This document shows positions 21,437 through 30,800 of a DNA stretch of 64,000 nt, piece after piece. Under the pieces are notes generated by a model. The model did no database searches. It saw nothing but the letters and a program-made list of their open reading frames with translations, and had not been told where the DNA came from. The DNA comes from Prochlorococcus sp. AG-409-B13. Lineage in GTDB: Bacteria > Cyanobacteriota > Cyanobacteriia > PCC-6307 > Cyanobiaceae. Within the stretch, counting starts at the first letter, position 1. Each line of letters starts with the position of its first letter. A program made the translations under genes and the position numbers. The stretch is taken from positions 62,001-126,000 of the forward strand of contig QCJM01000003.1 in NCBI GenBank assembly GCA_003216035.1, given 5' to 3'.

Positions 21437-21712
21437 ATGAACAAAGCAGATCTGGTCAACTTGGTAGCAGCCCGAACTGAGCTAACTAAGACTGATGTTT
21501 CTCTGGTAGTTGATGCCGCCATAGACACCATCATTGATTCTGTAGTGGAGGGCAAAAAGGTCTCCATTCTTGGCTTCGGCTCATTTGAACCACGTCAGCG
21601 CTCAGCTCGACAAGGTCTTAATCCAAAGACAGGTGAAAAGATCAAGATCCCTGCAAAGCGTGTTCCTGCTTTCACTGCAGGGAAAATGTTTAAAGATCGG
21701 GTTCAAGGTTGA
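21437..21712 (+). CDS. hup: DNA-binding protein HU
   Basis: MNKADLVNLVAARTELTKTDV...GFGSFEPRQRSARQGLNPKTGEKIKIPAKRVPAFTAGKMFKDRV; internal ATG at 21437 is the canonical HU start. Confidence 0.93.
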   Translation: MNKADLVNLVAARTELTKTDVSLVVDAAIDTIIDSVVEGKKVSILGFGSFEPRQRSARQGLNPKTGEKIKIPAKRVPAFTAGKMFKDRVQG

Positions 21713-21729
21713 ATTAGTAGCTCTAAACC

Positions 21730-21764
21730 AAAAAAGAGTGGCTTAAGGCTGCTCTTTTTTTTTT
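21730..21764 (+). terminator. Rho-independent terminator after hup
   Basis: AAAAAAGAG-tggcttaaggctg-CTCTTTTTTTTTT hairpin with T tract just after the stop codon. Confidence 0.85.
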
Positions 21765-21827
21765 GCCTAATACGGAGCCCAAGAGCCAAGTATTCCTTCA
21801 GCTCTTGAATTATTTATCTTTTTTTCA

Positions 21828-22736
21828 TTGGCATTGTCAGAAAATTTGCTTAGGCAACTAGATAATGGCCAGCAGATCAGGTCTAAAGGCTATAGAGGTC
21901 GCTTTGCTCCATCACCTAGTGGCCAGTTGCATATTGGTAATTTGCGCACAGCTTTGATTTCTTGGCTGAGAGCTAAAACGGCTGGAGGGGCTTGGTTATT
22001 AAGAATCGATGACCTTGATTTATCTAGGAATCGCTCAGGAGCCATTGAGAGCCTTAAGCATGACCTCTTATGGCTAGGTCTTCGGTGGGATGGTCCTGCA
22101 ATCTTCCAGAGTCAACGGTTGGATTTGTATCGTTCTGTGCTGGCTTATTTAAAGGGCGAGGACAGATTGTATGCATGTCGATGTAGTCGAAGCCTTTTAG
22201 CAAGACTGTCGATGCAGGAGGGAGAGGGTTTTATTTATCCTGGAACTTGCAGGGATCTTGGACACCCTTGGGAGCCATATCAAGGGCGTTTGCCTAGTTT
22301 GCGTTTGAGAGTTAATAAGAGCTTTTCGCTTTCTTCAGGAGATGTGGTCTTAAGGCGCGCGGATGGATTTATTGCATATCACTTTGCGACTGTTATTGAT
22401 GAACTCACTCTGGGAATAACTGAAATTGTTAGGGGTGAGGATTTGGCTCCCTCTATGCAGTCTCAACTTGCTATTGCTTATGAATTTGGCTACGCACCTT
22501 TGAAATATTGCCATGTGCCGATTTTGTGTGATGCACAAGGGAAAAAATTAGCTAAGCGTGATGGGAGTGAAGGGCTGCAAGGACTGATTTCCCAGGGTTG
22601 GACTTCTGGAAAAGTAGTTGGCTGGTTGGCATCTAGCCTTGGTCTTGTGTCTAAAGATGCTGAGTTATCTACCTTTGAATTGCTAGAGGAACTTATCAAC
22701 AGGGAAGAAGACTTTAAGAGCCTGTTAAAAAATTAA
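21828..22736 (+). CDS. gluQ: glutamyl-Q tRNA(Asp) synthetase
   Basis: RGRFAPSPSGQLHIGNLRTALISWL (HIGH), YPGTCRDLG, GKKLAKRDG; lacks the anticodon-binding C-terminal domain of GltX (302 aa). Confidence 0.9.
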   Translation: MALSENLLRQLDNGQQIRSKGYRGRFAPSPSGQLHIGNLRTALISWLRAKTAGGAWLLRIDDLDLSRNRSGAIESLKHDLLWLGLRWDGPAIFQSQRLDLYRSVLAYLKGEDRLYACRCSRSLLARLSMQEGEGFIYPGTCRDLGHPWEPYQGRLPSLRLRVNKSFSLSSGDVVLRRADGFIAYHFATVIDELTLGITEIVRGEDLAPSMQSQLAIAYEFGYAPLKYCHVPILCDAQGKKLAKRDGSEGLQGLISQGWTSGKVVGWLASSLGLVSKDAELSTFELLEELINREEDFKSLLKN

Positions 22737-22797
22737 TGATTAGCTGTAGGATTAATCAGGATTTAGCTCCTTGATTATTTAAGGAAATAACTATTTG

Positions 22798-22832
22798 AAA
22801 AAAAATCTTCAATCTTCAAATTTAGATTGAAG
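22798..22832 (-). terminator. hairpin with A8 on its left = minus-strand Rho-independent terminator
   Basis: AAAAAAAAT-CTTCAATCT-tcaaattt-AGATTGAAG; read on the minus strand it is a 9-bp stem followed by a U8 tract. Confidence 0.6.
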
Positions 22833-22877
22833 CAAGGCTAGTATTTAAACTTAAAAGATACGTCTTTACCTGCTAAG

Positions 22878-23264
22878 ATGCTTTTTGAAATGATTAAAAA
22901 AACAGGCTTCTTCTCAGGCTTATTTATGAGATCACCACTAAGATCAATTCAAGGACTGATTGTTATTATCTATGTAGCTGGAATGCTCAGCTTTGCCCTT
23001 TTTGCTCATGCTAAGGGAGATTTATATGGACTATATCAATTGGCACGTGAATGCCTTGTCTCAAGGGAAAAAAAGACTTGCAGGCTTGCTTTGATTCAAT
23101 TAGAAGGCCTACAGCGTGCGGCAGCAGCTCAGAGAAACTATCCTTGCCAGACTAGATTACTTGGCTTGGGCTCTGATTTGATAATGAGCGAAGAAGGGGT
23201 CGCTCGAGGACAGCCTGTAAATGAAATTCTTGAGGAAGTAAGTTCTTTTTGCCTTGAGCTTTGA
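22878..23264 (+). CDS. hypothetical protein with one N-terminal TM/signal segment
   Basis: 128-aa ORF; SIQGLIVIIYVAGMLSFALFAHAKG hydrophobic segment; four Cys in the mature part. Confidence 0.6.
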   Translation: MLFEMIKKTGFFSGLFMRSPLRSIQGLIVIIYVAGMLSFALFAHAKGDLYGLYQLARECLVSREKKTCRLALIQLEGLQRAAAAQRNYPCQTRLLGLGSDLIMSEEGVARGQPVNEILEEVSSFCLEL

Positions 23265-23454
23265 TAGAGCACTTGAGTAGGCTTTTAAACTGCTTCTAGT
23301 TATTTTTTCTGTATTATTGCTGAGGTTTTAGTTGGTAATGGCCTTTCATAATATGAATTAATTTCAGCTTTGTTGTTGAGCTTGAGCTGGAGATGATTCG
23401 CCTTGGCTTTGTATGCCTTGTGTAAGAGTTTTATATCATATACAATTGAAGTCT

Positions 23455-23481
23455 CTTAATATGATCGATGATCATATTAAG
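23455..23481. repeat. 12-bp perfect inverted repeat CTTAATATGATC-GAT-GATCATATTAAG
   Basis: Read directly in the intergenic region between 23264 and 23663. Confidence 0.75.
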
Positions 23482-23662
23482 TTTGATTTGTTTTATTGAC
23501 TAGGAATTTCTAACGCATTCGCCTGTTTCCTAAGCTTTGAATGCTTGATCTGTACGCTTTTTTGGAGTTTATGTAAAGGGAGGTATTAATATTGGTTGAT
23601 TATGCAAGTCAAGGGCCTTAATTGCTCCATCCTGTTATGAGAAGATTGTAGCCAGTAAACCT

Positions 23663-23971
23663 ATGGAAGAATCAAAACAGCCCATTCCTGGAGAGCTGGG
23701 AGCAAAGGAAGTAGCTTCCATGATCTCCAAAGGGAAATCTAAAACAAAGAAGAATTCAAAGTTTGTTCAACAGGATGACTCGAATCCTGACAGTCAGGAT
23801 GTACTGCTTAAGTTGCCGGGGGGGTTCACTTACAAGCTTCCTGGGAGGAGGCAGAGAGTAGTAATTGCATCAATTGTGCTTGGCTTAAACCTGCTTTTGC
23901 TAATTGCAGTGATCCTTTACTTTTATAACCCTGCTTTTCAAAGTTTCGTTTTTAATGTTGGTAGGAGCTAG
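23663..23971 (+). CDS. small single-pass membrane hypothetical protein
   Basis: 102 aa; charged N-terminus and VVIASIVLGLNLLLLIAVILYFY TM segment near the C-terminus. Confidence 0.6.
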   Translation: MEESKQPIPGELGAKEVASMISKGKSKTKKNSKFVQQDDSNPDSQDVLLKLPGGFTYKLPGRRQRVVIASIVLGLNLLLLIAVILYFYNPAFQSFVFNVGRS

Positions 23972-24081
23972 AAACAATAGGGCTTTAGAAAATAGACTTA
24001 TTTAAAAATAAATCGAGTTTCATTGGCTTTGTTTGCGGTTGTACTTAGCTGTTTAATCTTGCTAGCACTTGTTTGTAATGC

Positions 24082-24762
24082 TTATGAATCAAAATAATTC
24101 ATTGTTTGGAATTTATTTAAGACAAGATTCATTTCCTCTCGGCTGAGATGGTTTGGCTCGCCTAGCTTGCAGGCTAGTAAATACATATGAGCTAGGGTCT
24201 CAACTTCTATTGCTAATCGATATGCTTTTTCTAGGCTTGTTGCAATTGTAATTTGTCCATGTTGAGCCAGTAAACATGCATATCGACCTCGGAGAGCTTC
24301 AATAACTTTTTGAGATAATTCTGTTGTCCCAAAAGTACTGTAAGTGGCGCAACGTATGTCATGGCCACCACCTACCGCAGTCATGTAGTGGAAGCTGGGG
24401 ATGCTGCGACCATGACAAGCTAGTGCAGTTGCATGGATTGAATGACAATGAAAAACAGCATTTATTGTTGGCCGATGTTTGAGAATAGATGCGTGAATTT
24501 GCCATTCGGAAGAAGGTGCTAGCTTTTTCTTGTCACTCTTAGGACTTATTTCAACTAGAGAGTCTCCATTAAGATCGAGAGCAACAATGTCTGAGGGCTG
24601 CATTTCTTCATATGGAATAGAGCTTGGCGTTATGAGCATTCCATTGGAAAAACGAACTGAGATATTGCCCGAAGTCCCTTGATTGATTGCGTTGCAATTC
24701 ATCCTTTTTGCAATAGAGACTATTTGGGCTCTTTTAGTTTCTTCGTCTTTAAAGTGATGCAT
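24082..24762 (-). CDS. class II aldolase/adducin family protein (fuculose-phosphate aldolase / MtnB-like)
   Basis: NQGTSGNISVR, FHCHSIHATAL metal-binding motif, LLAQHGQITIA. Confidence 0.85.
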   Translation of the reverse strand: MHHFKDEETKRAQIVSIAKRMNCNAINQGTSGNISVRFSNGMLITPSSIPYEEMQPSDIVALDLNGDSLVEISPKSDKKKLAPSSEWQIHASILKHRPTINAVFHCHSIHATALACHGRSIPSFHYMTAVGGGHDIRCATYSTFGTTELSQKVIEALRGRYACLLAQHGQITIATSLEKAYRLAIEVETLAHMYLLACKLGEPNHLSREEMNLVLNKFQTMNYFDS

Positions 24763-24779
24763 TTTTAAAGTGATGCATT
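24748..24779. repeat. perfect 16-bp tandem direct duplication (TTTAAAGTGATGCATT x2)
   Basis: Two adjacent identical copies, 24748-24763 and 24764-24779, spanning the start codon of the aldolase gene. Confidence 0.9.
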
Positions 24780-24875
24780 CTTGTTAAATATGTTTAAGTC
24801 ATCTCGCAGTTGATTGGTTTCGTGAAAAGACATTGTGAGATTGCTGACTTTGTTTGGACTAGTGCTTTTTGTAAA

Positions 24876-24949
24876 CGCCCCCTGTTGGATTCGAACCAAC
24901 GACCGGCTGCTTAGAAGGCAGCTGCTCTATCCAGCTGAGCTAAGGGAGC
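24876..24949 (-). tRNA. tRNA-Arg (anticodon TCT)
   Basis: Reverse complement GCTCCCTTAGCTCAGCTGGATAGAGCAGCTGCCTTCTAAGCAGCCGGTCGTTGGTTCGAATCCAACAGGGGGCG folds as a cloverleaf; CTTCTAA anticodon loop. Confidence 0.95.
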
Positions 24950-25021
24950 ATGAAGTGACATTTTGACAGTTATTTCTATTGGCGCCTCCGCCTATGGTTG
25001 GGTGCATATAAAGAGCATCTC

Positions 25022-25858
25022 ATGGCTGCAAGCCGGCTCAAAGAAAGTCAGAAGAAGGGTCTCTTGGAGGGTTACCGCTTGGGTAAATCCTCAACTGTTT
25101 TGGCTAGGGAATTCGATTGCAGCACAAATACTGTAAATAGAACTGTAAAAGCGTTATTAGGAGCTGATGAATATCAGGCTCTAAAAGTTGCACGCTCTAG
25201 GGGGGAGGCAGCTAAAGCTACCGACTTGGATAAAGAGTCTGTGAGTACAAAAACTCCAAACTCAGATCGAAAAGAAGAACCAGAACCAGCACAAGGAGAG
25301 AAGTCTTCTCTAGAAACTGTTGCACTCGAAAGTCTTGAGAAGGAAACAGTTGAAGCTATTGGATTGGAACAAAGCGTTGGAGGTCCTCTTGCCCTAGATG
25401 ACGCTGATGATTTTGATGATGACTTGCAGGATGATTCTCTTGATGAAGAGATCAGCAACTTGGAAGTTGCTGATGAATCATCATCTGACGTGTTTCAAGA
25501 AGTTGCCCCTCTCCCTTCATCCTTTGATTTGAATGAGCGTCCAGACATCTCTTGTGAGCCTTTGACGCCTTCTACATTGCCTGGAACTGTTTATATGCTT
25601 GTTGACAAAATAGTTGAGCTAGATGTGCGCCCTTTGAAGGAATTTCCTGAATTTGGTTTTCTTGCTGAAGAGGAGCAACAACGAAAAGCCCTGTGTTTAT
25701 TTGTTAATCAGCGCTCTGCAAAAAGACAGTGCGGTAGAAGTCAAAGAGTTATAAAGGTGCCAGACTCAGCTGTTTTTAGACGGACAATTCCTTTCTTGTT
25801 GGCCCGTGGAATTACTCGCATAGTACTGGAAGGAGCGCTAATTGCTCTTGATGCTTGA
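25022..25858 (+). CDS. conserved cyanobacterial-type protein: N-terminal helix-turn-helix, acidic linker, C-terminal domain of unknown function
   Basis: KKGLLEGYRLGKSSTVLAREFDCSTNTVNRTVKALLG resembles resolvase/transposase-type HTH; acidic DDADDFDDDLQDDSLDEE linker; ATG at 25022 preferred. Confidence 0.65.
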   Translation: MAASRLKESQKKGLLEGYRLGKSSTVLAREFDCSTNTVNRTVKALLGADEYQALKVARSRGEAAKATDLDKESVSTKTPNSDRKEEPEPAQGEKSSLETVALESLEKETVEAIGLEQSVGGPLALDDADDFDDDLQDDSLDEEISNLEVADESSSDVFQEVAPLPSSFDLNERPDISCEPLTPSTLPGTVYMLVDKIVELDVRPLKEFPEFGFLAEEEQQRKALCLFVNQRSAKRQCGRSQRVIKVPDSAVFRRTIPFLLARGITRIVLEGALIALDA

Positions 25859-25884
25859 GATAAGAATATATTGTGTCTTTTTAT

Positions 25885-26112
25885 CTAAGGCTTCGGAGGC
25901 GGAAGAAGAATTGTTGCTGTACTCCCTCCACTAATTACACCTAAAACAACTGATAAGCCAACTACAAAACCTGCTGGAAGAGGTTCTGTAGTTGCGAATA
26001 CGAGATTGACTTTGAAACGATTATTAAGGTTCTGAGACCCAAGGCAAAGGACAAAGAGTAGTAAGAGGCCACTTGCAAAACTGACACTAAGAAGTTGGAT
26101 TCTTGTTAGCAT
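25885..26112 (-). CDS. small two-TM membrane protein
   Basis: MLTRIQLLSVSFASGLLLLFVLCLGSQNLNNRFKVNLVFATTEPLPAGFVVGLSVVLGVISGGSTATILLPPPKP; the upstream extension in the ORF track overlaps rsmI and is probably not translated. Confidence 0.6.
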   Translation of the reverse strand: MLTRIQLLSVSFASGLLLLFVLCLGSQNLNNRFKVNLVFATTEPLPAGFVVGLSVVLGVISGGSTATILLPPPKP

Positions 26113-26155
26113 ATTTAAATCAAGAAGATTCCTTGGGTTGTCATTGCTAAATAAA

Positions 26156-27028
26156 TTAATTGCTTTCTGTAGTGATTTCTTTTTGATGTAGCAGTGAGTA
26201 AAGAAGTCTGCGTGAATGACCTGTTCGGTTGGCGAGTTCTCGGGCTGATTCACTCGCACTTGCTCCATTTGCTATTAAGGCAAGCATTTCATTCAGCATT
26301 TGAGAATCGTTGAATTTTTCTTGAGTCTTTACAGGAGCCCCCCCCAGTACAAGAGTACATTCACCTATTGGTTTTTGTGTCAGAAAATATTTAAGAACTT
26401 CTTCAGTGGTTCTTCCTATTTGTTCTTCATATTGTTTGGTAAGTTCTCGAGCCACTTGTAAGGGTCTTTCTTTTCCACATAGCTGAACCAATTCCTCAAG
26501 AAGCTTTACTAATCGGTGTGGTGATTCATAAATAATTGTGGTTCGCTCTTCTGAGGTAACTATTTTGAGACGTTGTTTTCTTTCTTTACTTTTTGCGGGA
26601 AGGAAACCTTCAAAGCAAAATCGTTTAGTTGGAAGACCGCTGCTTACTAGGGCGGTGATAGCAGCACATGGGCCAGGAATGCAGATCACGTCATGACCTG
26701 CTTCTCTTGCTGCTGATACAAGCTCTTGCCCAGGATCGCTTATCCCCGGTAAGCCTGCATCACTTATTAAAGCTAGGCTTTGCCCTTGCTTGAGAACATC
26801 GAGCAGCTTTGGGAGGCGATTTTGGGTGTTGTGTTTATGGAAGCTTATTAGAGGTGCTTCGACTTTTATTTGGTTAAGAAGTTGTCCGCTATGCCGTGTA
26901 TCCTCACATGCGATTATTGAAACTTTTTTGAGAACTGATCTAGCTCTAGGCGATAAATCTCCTAGATGTCCAATTGGTGTTCCGACTACATATAGAACAC
27001 TGGGCGCTGGTTCAAGGCGACTACTCAA
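26156..27028 (-). CDS. rsmI: 16S rRNA 2'-O-ribose C1402 methyltransferase
   Basis: LYVVGTPIGHLGDLSPRA, ACEDTRHSG, LISDAGLPGISDPG motifs. Confidence 0.95.
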   Translation of the reverse strand: MSSRLEPAPSVLYVVGTPIGHLGDLSPRARSVLKKVSIIACEDTRHSGQLLNQIKVEAPLISFHKHNTQNRLPKLLDVLKQGQSLALISDAGLPGISDPGQELVSAAREAGHDVICIPGPCAAITALVSSGLPTKRFCFEGFLPAKSKERKQRLKIVTSEERTTIIYESPHRLVKLLEELVQLCGKERPLQVARELTKQYEEQIGRTTEEVLKYFLTQKPIGECTLVLGGAPVKTQEKFNDSQMLNEMLALIANGASASESARELANRTGHSRRLLYSLLHQKEITTESN

Positions 27029-27052
27029 AATTTCTTCTCTCCGAAACTAAAA

Positions 27053-27967
27053 ATGCTTGGTGCCAATTTTTTACCTAATGGAGTGAATTTAGAAGCACTC
27101 CTTAAGACTCTTAGGCACCTTAGTTGGGGTGCTGCAGATATTTTGCGTGCTTATGCAAGAGCTGAGCAGCCTCCTTATGGATTTCCTAAAGCATTGCAAG
27201 TTGAAGATGGTGGAGATGGCCCTGTCTCTGCAGCTGACCTTGCTGTTAATCAATGGCTAATGGAAGGCTTTGAGTCTTATTTTCCTTCTGCAGACTGGAA
27301 GCTATTAAGTGAGGAGACCGCTAAAGAGCAGTTGGTAGAGGGAGAGTCTTTAAAATCTGATTGGTTATGGATCCTTGACCCTTTGGATGGGACTAAGGAT
27401 TTTTTGCAAGGTACAGGAGAATATGCTGTTCACTTGGCTCTTGTTAGTGGACATGAGCCTTTGCTTGGAGTTGTCCTTTTGCCAGAGCTTCAAGAACTTT
27501 GGTTTGGCGTTATGGGAGTTGGTTCTTGGTGTGAAGATCGAGAGGGTAATAAGACACCAACTCGCTTGAGTCAAAGAAATACTTTTTCTGAGTTAATTCT
27601 TATAGCCAGTAGGAATCATAGGGATGAGAGATTAGAGAATTTAATTGAGAATCTTGGCTTTGGGGGCTCTAAGTCAGTAGGTAGTGTTGGTTGCAAGGTG
27701 GCAACGATTCTGCGTGGAGAAACTGATCTTTACCTGTCTCTTTCTGGGAAGAGCGCACCTAAAGATTGGGATATGGCGGCTCCAGAAGCAGTGCTTAAAG
27801 CTGCTGGTGGAATGTTTACGCATGCCGATGGCCGCCCTCTTCAGTACAACACAGGTGATGTAAGGCAGAAGGGTTGTTTAATAGCTAGTAATGGCAAAAA
27901 TCACCTTGAGCTTTGTGAGAAGGCCTTGCAACAAATAAATATTATTGACCCTGGATTTAAAGTTTGA
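27053..27967 (+). CDS. cysQ: 3'(2'),5'-bisphosphate nucleotidase, inositol monophosphatase family
   Basis: LSEET, WILDPLDGTKDF, PKDWDMAAPEAVLKAAGG. Confidence 0.88.
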   Translation: MLGANFLPNGVNLEALLKTLRHLSWGAADILRAYARAEQPPYGFPKALQVEDGGDGPVSAADLAVNQWLMEGFESYFPSADWKLLSEETAKEQLVEGESLKSDWLWILDPLDGTKDFLQGTGEYAVHLALVSGHEPLLGVVLLPELQELWFGVMGVGSWCEDREGNKTPTRLSQRNTFSELILIASRNHRDERLENLIENLGFGGSKSVGSVGCKVATILRGETDLYLSLSGKSAPKDWDMAAPEAVLKAAGGMFTHADGRPLQYNTGDVRQKGCLIASNGKNHLELCEKALQQINIIDPGFKV

Positions 27968-27972
27968 GCCCC

Positions 27973-30138
27973 TTAAGTTAGAGGGGCTACAGGAGTTGGA
28001 GAGTGTTCAGGATGTGAGTCTTCTCCATTCTGAGGAACACCTCTCAAAGTTAGATTAATTCGACCACGATTGTCTATTTCTCGAACTCGAACGGTTACTT
28101 CTTCTCCAACTTTGACTACGTCGTCGACTTTTTCTACACGAGCTTCTGATAATTGTGAAATGTGAATCATGCCTTCTTTCCCAGGAAGGATTTCTACAAA
28201 TGCACCTATAGGGATAATTCTTGTGATAGGTCCCGTGAAAACTTCCCCTTCATTTACTTTGCGAGTAAGCCCCTCGATGATTCGTTGAGCTCCTTCTGCG
28301 GCTGCTCCATCATGAGAAGCAATAGTGACAATACCTCCATCTTCAATATCGATTTTGGTATTAGTCCTTTCTGTGATGCCTTTGATGGTTCTTCCACCAG
28401 GGCCAATGACCGTTCCAATTAGCTCGGGATCAATGCGGAAACTCAGCAGTCTGGGTGCATGGGGAGAGAGATTTTCTCTTGGAGCATCAATTGCTTCCAG
28501 CATTTTTTCCAAAATATGTATTCGAGCAGGCCTTGCCTTGTTTATGGCTTCGGCTACGGTCGCAATTGAAAGACCAGTAATCTTCATGTCCATCTGAAGA
28601 GCAGTTATCCCTTTCTCTGTTCCAGCCACTTTGAAATCCATATCACCTAGGAAGTCCTCGATGCCTTGAATGTCAGTTAGGATTTTTACTTCTTCGCCTT
28701 CTTTGATAAGACCCATTGCAGCTCCACTTACAGGGGCCTTTAGAGGCACACCAGCATCCATAAGTGCAAGAGTGCTTCCGCATACTGAACCCATTGATGT
28801 GGATCCATTAGAGCTGAGGACTTCGCTCACTACTCTCAACACATAAGGGAAAGTGTCTTTAGCCGGAAGAACAGGAACGATTGCTCGTTCAGCAAGGGCT
28901 CCATGGCCTATTTCACGACGTCCCGGAGAACGCATTGGTCGAGTCTCGCCAACGGAAAAAGGAGGGAAGTTGTAGTGATGAAGATATGTTTTTTCTGTGT
29001 TTGGGTTTAAATCATCCATTTCTTGCGCATCACTTGGAGTCCCAAGGGTGGCAGTGGAAAGTACCTGAGTTAGACCCCTTTGAAATAGTGCTGATCCATG
29101 AACTCTTTTTGGCAGAACCCCTGCAGCGGCTTGAATCTTCCTGACTTCATCAAGGCTTCTTCCATCAACACGTTTGCCCTCTTTGATGATTTGTTCACGC
29201 ATTAATCGCTTTGTTAAAGCCTTAAAATTGTTGCCTAATAACTTGCTGTTCGCGGCAATTGATTTACGTACGGCGTGATCCTCTTTTAGAGATTCAATTG
29301 TTTCATTGATTTCTGATTTGATTGCATCAAGTTTGGAATCTCTCTCCTCTTTTGTTTGGTCGAATTGTTTGAGGACTTCACCAATGGCTTTTGTGCAATT
29401 CTTGTCTAGGTAACTGGTTAAAGTGTTGTCGAAAGCTGGCTCCTCAAGCTTTTCTTGTTTTATCCCTTCTTCTTTAAGAAGTGATTGTTGGGCTTTGATT
29501 AGTTCACAAACTGCTTCATAACCAAAGTCAATTGCTTCGATTACGTCTTGTTCAGAAAGTTGATTTGCACCTGCTTCAACCATTACAACACCATCAGGAG
29601 TCCCCGCTACTACAAGATCAAGGTCTCCCCGCTCAATTTCTCGATAGCTAGGGTTTAGAACAAAATCATCTCCAAGTAGGCCTACTCGAACTGAGGCCAT
29701 TGGACCTTGGAAGGGTATCCCGGCTAGAAGTGTCGCTAGAGAAGCTCCTGTGACAGCAAGAACATCTGCAGGCACTCTTTCGTCAAGAGAAAGACAAGTC
29801 GCTACGACTTGAATGTCATCTCGCAGCCACGATGGGAACAATGGCCGCATAGGTCGATCTATTAGACGAGAAACCAGTGTTGCTCGTTCTGGTGGGCGTC
29901 CTTCACGACGCATGAAGCTCCCTGGAATGCGACCCGCGGCATAAAGCCTTTCCTCGTAGTCACAGATCAAAGGAAGGAAGTCAATTCCTTCTCGCCCTGT
30001 GGATCTGGTTGCGGTTACTAGGACTGCGGTGTCCCCGCATTCCACCATGACTGAACCGCCGGCCTGAGGCGCATATCGCCCAGTGGTCAGCCGAATCTCC
30101 CGACCATCAAAGGAGATCGACTGTGTCTGACCTTGCAC
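27973..30138 (-). CDS. pnp: polyribonucleotide nucleotidyltransferase
   Basis: Two RNase PH domains, KH and S1 domains; [39 protein letters not shown]. Confidence 0.97.
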   Translation of the reverse strand: MQGQTQSISFDGREIRLTTGRYAPQAGGSVMVECGDTAVLVTATRSTGREGIDFLPLICDYEERLYAAGRIPGSFMRREGRPPERATLVSRLIDRPMRPLFPSWLRDDIQVVATCLSLDERVPADVLAVTGASLATLLAGIPFQGPMASVRVGLLGDDFVLNPSYREIERGDLDLVVAGTPDGVVMVEAGANQLSEQDVIEAIDFGYEAVCELIKAQQSLLKEEGIKQEKLEEPAFDNTLTSYLDKNCTKAIGEVLKQFDQTKEERDSKLDAIKSEINETIESLKEDHAVRKSIAANSKLLGNNFKALTKRLMREQIIKEGKRVDGRSLDEVRKIQAAAGVLPKRVHGSALFQRGLTQVLSTATLGTPSDAQEMDDLNPNTEKTYLHHYNFPPFSVGETRPMRSPGRREIGHGALAERAIVPVLPAKDTFPYVLRVVSEVLSSNGSTSMGSVCGSTLALMDAGVPLKAPVSGAAMGLIKEGEEVKILTDIQGIEDFLGDMDFKVAGTEKGITALQMDMKITGLSIATVAEAINKARPARIHILEKMLEAIDAPRENLSPHAPRLLSFRIDPELIGTVIGPGGRTIKGITERTNTKIDIEDGGIVTIASHDGAAAEGAQRIIEGLTRKVNEGEVFTGPITRIIPIGAFVEILPGKEGMIHISQLSEARVEKVDDVVKVGEEVTVRVREIDNRGRINLTLRGVPQNGEDSHPEHSPTPVAPLT

Positions 30139-30238
30139 TTGCTCTTATGTCTTTTTGTCTAACTACATTCTTGCATTTTAAAGGGACAGTTCAAGCAGAA
30201 AATTGGATTTGATTCTTTTTCGCTTATTTGACTGATAA

Positions 30239-30276
30239 AAAAGGAGGGGTAACACAGACTTGTCACCCCTCCTTTT
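30239..30276 (-). terminator. strong terminator hairpin between rpsN and pnp
   Basis: AAAAGGAGGGGT-aacacagacttgtc-ACCCCTCCTTTT, 12-bp perfect arms, A/T tracts on both sides; downstream of minus-strand rpsN. Confidence 0.85.
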
Positions 30277-30322
30277 AAAAATTAATTTTTAGCTTTTTTG
30301 ATTAAGTTTGAATCGTTTTTGA

Positions 30323-30625
30323 TTACCAGCTGGACTTGACCACACCTGGTAGCTCACCTTTATGAGCTCGTGCTCGAAGCTGGTTTCTGCAAAGACCAAA
30401 ATCTCGGTATACCCCTCTTGGTTTTCCAGTTGCCCAACAACGGTTACGAATACGGCTTGGGGCACTGTTACGAGGTAATGCCTGAATCTTGCGGTGTATT
30501 TCTAGTCGCTCCATGGGATCTTTGGCAGAGTTGAAAGCTGCCATCAGAGCTGTGCGTTTTGCCGCATAACGCTCAACTAGTTTCTTGCGCTTTACATCAC
30601 GCGCGATCATTGACTTTTTGGCCAT
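30323..30625 (-). CDS. rpsN: 30S ribosomal protein S14
   Basis: [21 protein letters not shown]...[41 protein letters not shown]. Confidence 0.97.
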   Translation of the reverse strand: MAKKSMIARDVKRKKLVERYAAKRTALMAAFNSAKDPMERLEIHRKIQALPRNSAPSRIRNRCWATGKPRGVYRDFGLCRNQLRARAHKGELPGVVKSSW

Positions 30626-30800
30626 GCAGCGGCTTGACGCCCTTCGAGTAGTTCTTAAATGTTAACTCTTCAAGTAATAAGGCTTGAACTCCTGGGGCTG
30701 GATTCGTTATTAAAAGCCAGGACTGAATTGCGAGATCCATTTGGCTCACTAGCTCAGAGGAAATTAACGAACAAATGTGGAAATTGCTTTTAGCTTGTTT

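Noticed and set aside
26113-26268. N-terminal extension of the 127-aa ORF overlapping rsmI
   Set aside because: Overlap with the 3' end of rsmI; a methionine at 26112 gives a more natural small membrane protein.
28162-29144. Plus-strand ORFs (28162-28422, 28325-28597, 28881-29144) over pnp
   Set aside because: Shadow ORFs opposite a highly conserved gene; no independent evidence.
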